DNA from: Podospora pseudocomata
Taxonomy: Eukaryota > Ascomycota > Sordariomycetes > Sordariales > Podosporaceae
Reading direction: 5' to 3'
NCBI RefSeq assembly: GCF_035222375.1
Contig: NC_085888.1
Coordinates: forward strand, 3,534,001 to 3,598,000
DNA length: 64,000 nt
The notes below the pieces were generated by a model. That model saw nothing but the letters and a program-made list of their open reading frames with translations. It was not told where the DNA came from and ran no database searches. Made by a program: the position numbers and the translations under genes. This document shows, piece after piece, positions 54,801 through 64,000 of this stretch; position 1 is the first letter of the stretch; the number at the start of each line of letters is the position of its first letter.

Positions 54801-57800
54801 ACCTGGCCATCTCGGCGGCCGAAGAACTCCAGAGCACCGTCGTGTCGATATCGAACGAGATCTCCGGTGCGATAGATACGAGTAGCGAGCACAGCTCCAA
54901 CAGCAGGGCCGCGCCCCCACGCCGGACTGTCAATGAACACTTTGGCTGTCTTTTGAGGGTCATTGAGATACCCCCGAGCGAGGAGTGGACCGCTGATAGC
55001 AAGCTCGCCCACAGCTCCAACTGGTGCCAGTTGATGATTGTAGTTCTCTCTAGGATCCACAACCCACGCACGTGCTGCCCCTGTTGCGCGACCAATGATG
55101 CTTGAATCACGCTCCATTGAAACACGGGGGTTCACAACAGCCAACACTGACGCTTCGGTAGGACCGTAGCCGTTCATGAGCTCCAGACGATCAGCCCAGC
55201 GCTCGACAGTCTCGGCCAACATGGCCTCGCCGCCACACACAAGAGTCTTGAGCGTAGGGCAGATGATATCAGGGTCAAGCAAATGGGCCACTGACGGTGT
55301 GAGGAATGCCCATGTGGCGCGCAGTCTTACAATCGCCTCGCCAAGGTTATGCAGCCGCTCTTCTCCTGTAGGAACGCAGACACATCCTCCCAGCGTCAGG
55401 GGCGTAAGCACCTCCATCAGGGCGACATCAAAGGTGAGCGAGGCAAAGTGCAGAACGCGCGAGGACGACTTAATGTGGGTTGCACGGGCGTAGCCACGAG
55501 AGCTGCTGCAGAAATCACGGTGAGCAACCGCGACACCCTTCGGACGCCCGGTGCTGCCCGATGTGAAGAGAACATAGGCCGTATTGTCAGGGCGGGCGCC
55601 ATTCTTATTGACAAGTCCTAAGCCACCCGAAGGGAGGCCGCGGATAATGTCGCTGTCCACAAACAGGCAAGTCTTGACGAGATGCTGGAACCGGGTGGCG
55701 TATGCAGGACTGCAGAGCAGCAATGGTGGGCTGACTGTCTCTATCATATCCTTGTGTCGAGCAGCAGGATGATCGGGATCCAAGGGCACAAATGCGCCAC
55801 CACTCATAAGAATTGCCAGCAACGTGACCACGGCCCAAGCAGACCGCTCAACACAGACTGGGACCATGGTCTCTGGGCCGACTCCAAGCTGCCTCAGACG
55901 GAACGCCAACCGAGTCGCGTGCTCCTTGACTTCGCCGTACGTGAGTTCAGCATCCCAGGCACTGATTCCAACGCGGTCTGGATGTGCGGAAGCCTCTCTC
56001 AAGAAGAGACTGTGAATACACGAGTCAACGAGGTGCTCGATATCTCCCTGGGCGTTGATGCGGTTCCACTTGGCAATGAGCGCCTGGTCATCGGCACTGA
56101 TGACTTGGATGCTGGCTAGAGTGGTGTTGACGCTCTTGGAGGCACTGGCAAGTGCTTGTAAAACAGACTCGAGCTGCTGCACAAGGCGCTTGGTCTGCCA
56201 GTCTGAAAGGACATCCTCGTCCGAGTGAATGGTCGCCTGGATGCCCGCATCAGAAACGGTGCATTCGAGCACAAGCGGATGTGTGAAGAAGCCTTCTGTG
56301 GAAGACCCCCCTTGAAAGTCCCAGGGGACGTCTGCAAACTCGGTGTTTTGTCGGGAAGACGGCGAGCTCTGAATCGTCAGTAGATTCTGGAAATCACAAG
56401 CGCCCGCGCAGTCTTGGTTAAGCTTCTTGATATGCTGCAGTCCCAGATGTTGGTGAGGGGCCAACCGGCTTGTCAGCGCCTGGATGTTGCGTAGTAATTG
56501 GACTACAGGAATATCTCGTGATAGCCGAACTCTTGTGGGGACTGTTGTGAAGGTGGGTCCTGGCATCTCCATGACGCCGGGTAGGTCGATATTGCGACCA
56601 GACAACGTCTCACCAAAGATTACATCTTCAGTCCCAGTGTAAGCGCCGAGGGTGATGGCCCAAGCCGCCCGAATCAGGGTGGGGATTGTGATGTCTGCAA
56701 GAACCTGTGCTCGGCCGAGATTGAGCTTGCATGTCTCTGCCCGGAATTTCTTCGTCGTAGTATTCATAGATGCCACAGTTGCAGGGAGTTGCGGGAAATG
56801 TGTAACCGACGATGCGCCATGAAGGAGGTTGGTCCAGAACATCTCCGAGGCAGAAACATCGCGCTGACCCAAATACTGGATGAAACTGGCGTAGCGAGCA
56901 TGGCTATTGGGTTCGTCGGGCAAGGAGAATTTGGCTGTTTCGGACATTTGAAGTTGGCGGTAAGTCTCTTGGACTCGTTGGGCAATGAGAGGGAGACTCC
57001 ATCCATCGTAAAGAGCGTGGTGGATAGCCCAGACAAAGTGGCAAGCGTGGCCGTGCTTCACAAAAGAATACCTAGTGAGCTCGCCACCGTTTTGATGCCC
57101 CAATGCCTTGCCTCGCAAGTCAGCCTCGTCTAGGTGGTCATCTTGATGCCAGACGACAGGCTGAGGTGCGGTGACCACCTGCAGAAACCCGGAAGTGGCT
57201 GTGTGGACTATCCGAGTTCGTAGGAGATCCGTGTCGTCGATAACCTTCTGCCAGGCTGCCTTGAAGCAATCCATATCGACGTTGTGTGGAAGCTGTAGAG
57301 TATTGACGGCCACGTATGCACCCTCTTGTTTGTTGGCAAGAGCAACAAGTCCTTCTTGCAATGGACTGCATGGGTATATGTCTTGGATCACTTGACGGTC
57401 CATATGGCAACGGGAAGACACCTCATGGAGAAGGGTATCGAGCTTCGTCTTGGGGCAGGGCACGAGGTCGAATGGCTGAAGTGCTTGCTGAACTGACGTT
57501 GTCGTGTTTTGTTCCCAAACACAAGCGAGTGCCATCTCGGCGAGGGTGGGCTTCTCAAATACATCCAAGATAGACAAAACCATTTTGTGGGCGCGTGCAG
57601 CGCCTACAAGACGCATGGCAGTGAGGGAGTCGCCGCCAGAACCAAAGAAGCTATCGTCAAGGCTCACAGAACCACTCGGCAGCCCCAGCACGGTTTCCCA
57701 CAAACCTTGCAACTTCTTCTCAACCTCGCTGGCTGGTTCGCGGCGCTTGCTGGTTGCAGCACCGGCAGACAACCTGTAGCCGGCCAAAAGCTCTCTGCTG

Positions 57801-60800
57801 ACATCTTCCTCGATGGCTCGACGCAGCTGTCTACGATCAAGCTTTCCTGCACTGGTCCAGGGCATTCCAGATACAGGCACAAAGAGCTGTGGGACCATGT
57901 AGGCAGGAATGACGGCGATGAGGTGAGTCTTGAGGGCTTGGGCAACCTGACGGAGTGGGTCACTCATGGGGAGGAGGCAGAACCCAGCAGGTGTATCGGC
58001 AGCCTCTTCCACAACCTTGCAGCAGAAGAAGACAGCCAGTGACTTTGTTGCGGCCCGGCTGCTGGCAGGAGTGACGATATCGACAGCGAGCTGTGAGTCC
58101 GCTGGAAGGCCCGCCAAGCAGTTAGATTCGATCTCGCCAAGCTCAATGCGTCTTCCGTTCAACTTTATCTGTGTGTCCTTTCGAGACACGTAGGAGATGG
58201 ATCCGTCCGAGTTGCATCGCACGAGATCGCCGGTCTTGTAGATACTAACAGTGAGACCTGGTGGATAGGTCTGTTCGATGCCTTCAAGGACCGGATGGCT
58301 CATCCATTGGGGGGGTGATCGGATGAACGCCTTGTCTGTCTGTTCTTTATTGTTGAGATAGCCTCGAGCGACCAATCTTCCCTCAACCACAAGCTCACCA
58401 ATGGCACCCACAGGCACCAGGCGGTGGATGTTTTGGGGGTCCACAACCCAGACACGACCACCTACCGCACTGCCAATACTGGACCGATCGGCATTGCATA
58501 CGCGATGCGACTCATCGACTTTGGTGCTGGTAGTGGCCACCACTGAGCACTCTGTAGGACCATAGGCGTTGACCAGTGCGCATTGGGTACCCCAGCGCTC
58601 AATGTGACCCGCTGCCATCGCTTCGCCTCCCGTGACAAGTGTCCTTAGGCAAGGAACACTTTCTGGCTTGACGGTGCTCGCCACTGATGGCGTGAGCAAG
58701 GTCCAGGTGATGTTCATGTCACGGATCACAGCTGCAAGATCATTGATCCTGGCCTCATCTGAGGGGACACATACGCAACCGCCAACGAGCAGGCAAGAAA
58801 GTGTTTCCATGACACTTGCATCAAATGTGTAGGAAGCAAACTGAAGGACGCGCGAGTCCGAGTGCATGAACATGGCACGAGCATGAGCGAGAGCCCCTGT
58901 ACAGAATGCTCCATGATCAATCACTGTGCCCTTTGGTTTGCCCGTCGTGCCGGATGTGAAGATGACATAGGCGGCGTTGGTTGGCCTCGCTGGGAAAGAA
59001 GTTGCCCCTGACCGCTCCTGAGAGAAAGTAGTAATGGAATCGGCATTGACGATGAGGGTCTTTGGTGCAATCTTGGCCATCTTCTCCTGATGCAGAGGGG
59101 AACAGAGGACGATTTGAGCCCCGACATCCTGGATGAGCTGCTCGAGCCGGCTGCTTGGGTGACTGGGATCCAGATTCACAAACGCACCGCCAGCCTTGAG
59201 AACGGCAATTTGAGCCACAACAGTCCAGGCGGATTTCTCGAAACAGAGCGGCACGAAGGTGTCTGGGCCAACATGTCCCCATTCAACGAGATGGCGGGCC
59301 AAGGCTGATGCTGCAGCCTCGAGTTCGACATAGGTGAAGGATGCATCCCACCCACAAACAGCAGGGGTGTCTAAAGGACGTTGAAGAGAGTGCTCCGATA
59401 TGATGTCGTGTATACACCGCTCCACACACGGTAGTTCATAGTTGTTCCACGACCAGATTTGGCTGAGCCCGGCTGGGCCGACCATCTCAATCTCAGCCAC
59501 AGTGCAGTCATCCCCTTTATCTGTGACGATATCGTACAGAGTCTGCTGGAAGGCGTTGGCAACGTTTCTGATCTGAGCGTCCGAAATAATATTTCTCCAG
59601 TGGCTGAAGTGAACCTCGACCTTGTCGTCCGTGGCCTCGACGTTGACGGCCACAACATATTCGCTTGGGTCTTCCGAACTCACGACGCGGTACCGGAGAT
59701 CGGACTGCGAAGGAGAAGACTGCGCACGGCCTCGCTTCTGGTAGGTAAAAGCCGTGTTGAAAAGGGCCGAGCCGGCGAGTCGCAGTTCATGCTGCATTTC
59801 GGCAAGGGAGCAGCTCTGGTGTGCCATGGCATCCGCGAGGTCACCCTTGATGGTGTCTAAAGCTTCAGCAATTTCGGCATCAGAGGGAATGTGGACACGA
59901 CACACGAGCATATTGATGAAGGCGCCAACAGCATGCTCGATATTGGCCACAGGGAGGTCTCTTCCAGATGCCAAGTAGCCAAAGAGGACATCATCCGAAC
60001 CCGTGTAGGATCGCACAACCATGGCCCATACAAATTGAAGCAATGTCGAGAGTGTGATTCCCGAGTCAGCACAGTATGTGTTGACTTCACCCATGACTTG
60101 GCGGTCAAAGCATATGATGTGAGACCCAAGTGATGGCTCTGTATGAGCGTGGCCGTCCGAGAGAGCGGGAAACAGACAAGGCTCAACGCCGTCGAGATAG
60201 TTCTTCCAGTAAGCAACGCTGTCGGCACGAGGTTGAGACTGGATGTAGGCCATGTAGTCGCGATAAAGCGGTGCAGACTTTTGGATCTTGATGGGTTTTG
60301 AATCGTCCCCATCACCGTAAGCATCCGCCAGGTCATCGAGCAGTATTGGTATCGAAGAACCGTCGCAGATCGCATGGCTGATCTCGAGTCTGCAAAAGGT
60401 CCGTCCACTAGCCGTGTTGCAGATTATGAGGCGGTGCGATGGCTTCTTTTCGTTGTAGTCGATGCCCTGAATCTGCTCCAGACAGAAAACAATGGCCTTC
60501 TCAGCGTCTTGACCAGCGTCCTCGCAGGTCATGGTATAAACCCTGCCGGGGAACTCGCGCAATACGACCTGGTCCATCAAACCCTCATCACCGACAGTAT
60601 CCACAAACACCGTCCGGAGAGTTGCGTGGCGTTGGACAACAACTTGCCAAGCATCGTGCAGCCGTTCCGGGTTGACCTCTCCCGCGGAAGACTGAACCTC
60701 AAAAACGGCGCTGTAGGCATACTTTTCTGGGTCACGAAGCTGACTCAACAACAGGCCGCGCTGCATCGGCGAACAGGGGTAGACGTCCTCAACGTTGCTG

Positions 60801-63800
60801 GGGTTGACCTCGATAGACCGCAGTCTCTCGTTGAGACTTTCCAGGCCGTAGTAGGTTAGGGGCAACAGTGGGAATACGCTGAGAGTTTTCTCGGGTGCAC
60901 GATCCATCAATCTTTCAGCGGCCTCTCGAAGAAGACCTTGGCAGTTCTTCGCCCACGTGTTGATGGCATCCCGGCGTTTCATGTGTTTGTTGATCGAGAA
61001 CGACAGCCTCAAACGCCCTGCTGAGACAACTGCAGACACATCAATGAGTGCCAAGCGGGGAACGTCTTTCCCGATATCAGATTCCGAGTTCACTGAGAGA
61101 TGATCGCAGGATTGCAGGAAGTTGTCAGTACGGCTGAGCTGCTGCATCTGCCCGAGGTAGTTGAAGGCCACTTCTACGGGCCACTGGTGACCGTACTTTT
61201 CGCGGCCTTCCGAGGTGAGCATGCGGTAAGCAAAGTATGGGCGACCCTTCTCGGGCAAACGACGTCGATAGTCTTTGATCCAGCGAATCGCGTTGACGAT
61301 ATCTCCATCTACGAGAAATACAGTGAGATTAGTATGATGTCCCAAAACAGAACAGGCACATGTTGTCTTACCCAAGGAAGACTCTTCTGGCAGGTGCACT
61401 GGCGATAGAGTTGTGAACCATCCAACAGTTCTTGATAGATCAACTGTGTCGTCCCCCGTCTCACGTCCATGTCCTTCATTATAAATTGTAGGTGCACCTT
61501 GCCGGTCGGGTGTTGCGCTGCGGTATGAAACCAACAAGGCTGCAAGCAAAACGTCAACCAGCTCAGTTTGGAGGGGCTTGTGGCAATCCGGCCCAAGCAG
61601 CAGGTTAGTTGTGTCTGCGTCCAACTCAACAATAGCACCCTCAACAACATCGCCTTGAACGTTCGAGGTACCAATCATTCCCCAGTACTGCAGGTCCTCG
61701 GCTGCAGGCTCGTGGTGCGGAAGCAACGAGGAGCCATTCTTTTGCGACTGGGCCTGCTCAGACTGCTTACGGCTCCATGTCTGGAAAGACAGTGACGCAG
61801 GGGCCATGATTTTCCCAGTGGCGAGGAAGTCTTCCAGGTCCTGGAGAATGATGCCCCACGAGACAACGTCGACCACGAGATGATGGATCGTGATGAAGAC
61901 GAACACATCTTTGTCGCTTTTGCCCACCGTGAGCCAGTCTGCTGCCAACAAGGGACCGTTTTGGATATCGAGCGCCTTTTGAGAATTCTGAACACGTTTC
62001 TCGATTCGACTTTGGTCGCTAATAGCGTGTGTCTTGAAACGATATGAGCCCCTGACATCAGTTGTGATGCGCTGCCGCCAGTGTCCCGTGCCCCCGCGAC
62101 GGAACCGAGCGCGGAGCATCGAATGTGTTGTGATCAAGGCCTGGATGGCACGCTCGAGATCATGAGCGGTAGCGTGCTTTGCTAGCCTCAGCAGAACACT
62201 TTGGTTGAACTGATGGAAGTTCCGAGATCCAGCAGATGGGGCATTGCCACCCATCAGCTGTTCGAAGTACAGCTGTTGGATCGGCGATGGGTCAAAGTCG
62301 TGTTGGTCCTCGCCGTTGGCCTTCGGGCCTTGTCGTTGATGGCGAGGGGCGTCAACCTTCAGGGCGAGGTCATGGACCGATTTGCTGCTGATGATGTCCC
62401 GCACAGTGACAGTGAGGCCCAGTGATCTACAGCGAGCCATGACTTGCATTGCGGTGATGCTGTCACCTCCAAGGTGCAGGAAGGAGACATTGCGTCCAAC
62501 TCTGTCTGGTGTGATATTGAGCACCTGGCTCCAGACAGACTTGAGCTTCTCTTCCGCAGAAACAACATCATCCTGTGTGGCAGAGTGACCTTGGTGAACT
62601 GAGTCGACAGCAGACGAGAGGGCGCGGTTGATTGTGTCCAGAGTCTCCTCGTCAATATTTTCCACAAACCGGACGACACTGGTGCGGTCAAGTTTTCCAG
62701 ACGGCAGAAGCGGTATTTCTTGAAGGACAAGCCAGGTGGAAGGCACCATGTACGGTGGCAGCTTCTGTCGTAATCGGTCTTCTGATTGCTTGACGGCGTC
62801 GCACGCCTGCCTGGACGTCACAATATGGAACTTGATAGCCGGGTCTACAGCCTCCGGGGGAGCTGATCGAAGAGAGACAACAGCAACAAGTCTGTTGGCA
62901 CATGCACCTGTTTTGGGGATGGTGACCACAGCATGTCGGACGCCATCATCAGCAGCTAGATGGTGAACAATCTCGTCCAACTCCAGGCGCTGGCCGTTGA
63001 GCTTGGCTTGAGACGAGTCCTTGCGTCCCATGTAAAACATCTCGCCAGACACATCGTCGCACACGCGAACAAGGTCTCCGGTCTTGTACATGCGGCGCGG
63101 AGAAGATGGTGGCATGTCTGGGAAGCGCAGAGACTCCGCCTTGGCCCATTGAGGATCTTCGATAAACACCTCCCTGGTCTTGGCCTCGTTTCTCAAATAA
63201 CCGGTCGACAGTGTGGGACCCTCGATGAGCAACTCACCAACGGATCCAAGTGGTGCGAGGCGATTATGGTTCTGGGGGTCAACAATCCAGCAACGACCAA
63301 TTCCTCTTCCGAGATTGGACGGGATGGCTGCGCGGTGCATGCGGGGATTCACGGTAGCCACCACGGCACACTCGCTCGGGCCGTAGGCGTTGACCAAGTT
63401 GACCTTGTCAGCCCAGGTGTCAATATGGCTTTGCGTCATGGCCTCACCACCCAGGATCAGTGTCTTGAGGTGAGGGACATCACTGGGCTTCAGGACACGG
63501 GCAAAGGAGGGAGTGAGCAAGGTCATGGTCACTTCCATCTGTTCCATGACAGAAGCAATGTTGCCGTTGGTGCGGTCTTCCCCGCGAGGAACGGCCACAC
63601 TACCACCCATGATGAGAGTGGTGAAGATCTCAACCATCGAGGCATCGAAGGTGTAAGATGCAAACTGGAGGAAGCGGAAGGGAGGGTTCATGAGCATGGC
63701 TGGCCCATGGGCAGCGGCACCTGAGCAGAAGGCGGCATGGGAAACTAAAGATGACGGGAAGAGAGCAGCGGTCAGTATGAGAGACAGCAAAGATGAAGAT

Positions 63801-64000
63801 GAAAAATGAAGAAAACATACTGAGGGTGCCCTTGGGCTTGCCCGTTGTGCCCGAGGTGAAGATGACATAGGCCGGGTCGGTCGGGACAGAGACATCGTGG
63901 AGCTGAAGCTGTCCTTGATCTGATCCATCATTTCATTGTTAGCAATTATGAACGGGAAGATGGGTAGGTCGGTAGGCAGGCGGGGTCAACTCACCAGTAA
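48875..64000 (-). CDS. multimodular nonribosomal peptide synthetase, 5' end outside the window
   Basis: Exons 64000-63995, 63919-63821, 63744-61372, 61308-53837, 53774-51462 and 51394-48875 keep one frame for about 4,926 residues. Order, with approximate positions: A1 (partial, to 62650), T1 (GGDS near 62465), E1 (62300-60880, HHLVVDVVSW), C2 (60800-59460, HAICDG), A2 (59440-57810, YVIFTSGTTGKPKG), T2 (GGDS near 57635), C3 (57430-56070, HHALYDG), A3 (56060-54430, YVLFTSGSTGRPKG), T3 (GGDS near 54230), E2 (54050-52640, HHLCVDMVSW), C4 (52600-51270, NHAAVDG), T4 (GGDS near 51010), C5 (50830-49500, SHAQYDG) and T5 (GGDI near 49190). No thioesterase or reductase domain follows. It assembles a peptide on phosphopantetheine arms; C2 and C4 follow E domains and should accept D-residues. 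The product is unknown. The stop is TGA at 48875-48877. Confidence 0.95.

Noticed and set aside
1-64000. tRNA genes, rRNA, CRISPR arrays or transposons
   Set aside because: No B-box type tRNA signature, no array, no terminal repeats or transposase motifs were seen by eye; a tRNAscan and repeat search would be decisive.
48875-64000. Several long plus-strand frames inside the NRPS (for example 54086-55105 and 62960-63724)
   Set aside because: They are antisense shadows of the G+C-rich NRPS coding sequence and have no motifs.

Overview
The window is nuclear DNA of a filamentous ascomycete, most likely a Sordariomycete (this placement is inferred from gene content and gene style). Genes are interrupted by few, short introns (46-160 bases) with GTAAGT/GTATGT/GTGAGT donors, CTAAC-type branch sites and CAG/TAG acceptors. 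The content is typical of such fungi: a heterokaryon-incompatibility (HET) protein, a NACHT-ankyrin NLR, an AA11-type LPMO, Gfo/Idh/MocA oxidoreductases, a yapsin-like aspartic protease, and a very large nonribosomal peptide synthetase (NRPS). No transposon, tRNA, rRNA or CRISPR array was seen.

Layout. 0.5-1.8 kb: Gfo/Idh/MocA dehydrogenase. 2.8-5.7 kb: two adjacent gene relics, a fungal membrane protein on - and an alpha/beta hydrolase on +. 6.1-7.7 kb: secreted AA11 LPMO with a repeat linker. 7.9-9.1 kb: MDR-type enoyl/quinone reductase. 10.0-11.2 kb: F-box-like gene with one apparent frameshift. 12.0-12.6 kb: Ctr copper transporter. 13.9-15.0 kb: disordered conserved protein. 15.3-18.7 kb: a divergent housekeeping pair, GPI16/PIG-T and LUC7. 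19.1-21.5 kb: HET protein. 22.1-23.8 kb: broken gene with a duplicated Cys/His module. 24.3-24.8 kb: nucleoside 2-deoxyribosyltransferase-like protein. 25.2-27.8 kb: cysteinyl-tRNA synthetase with a probable mitochondrial long form. 28.1-29.6 kb: aspartic protease. 29.6-33.3 kb: no gene recognised. 33.3-34.5 kb: single-pass membrane protein. 34.9-39.7 kb: HeLo-like/NACHT/ankyrin NLR pseudogene. 39.9-41.1 kb: Gal80-like member of the Gfo/Idh/MocA family. 41.8-42.5 kb: conserved secreted protein. 43.8-45.6 kb: FAD-linked (BBE-like) oxidase pseudogene. 47.4-48.5 kb: acyltransferase relic. 48.9-64.0 kb: NRPS, complete at its 3' end and cut by the right edge of the window.

Two themes stand out. 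First, the NRPS (order in the window A-T-E-C-A-T-C-A-T-E-C-T-C-T) reads open for about 4,900 codons, so the assembly is good. Its tail is odd: a C-T unit with no A domain, then a C domain and a last carrier domain whose phosphopantetheine serine is replaced by isoleucine. Beside it lie the remains of an acyltransferase and an FAD oxidase, as if the tailoring part of a metabolite cluster has decayed. Second, at least six genes are broken, and four inferred nonsense changes all fit C-to-T transitions, three of them in CpA context. Immunity-type genes (HET, NLR) occur within 20 kb of each other, the NLR being broken.
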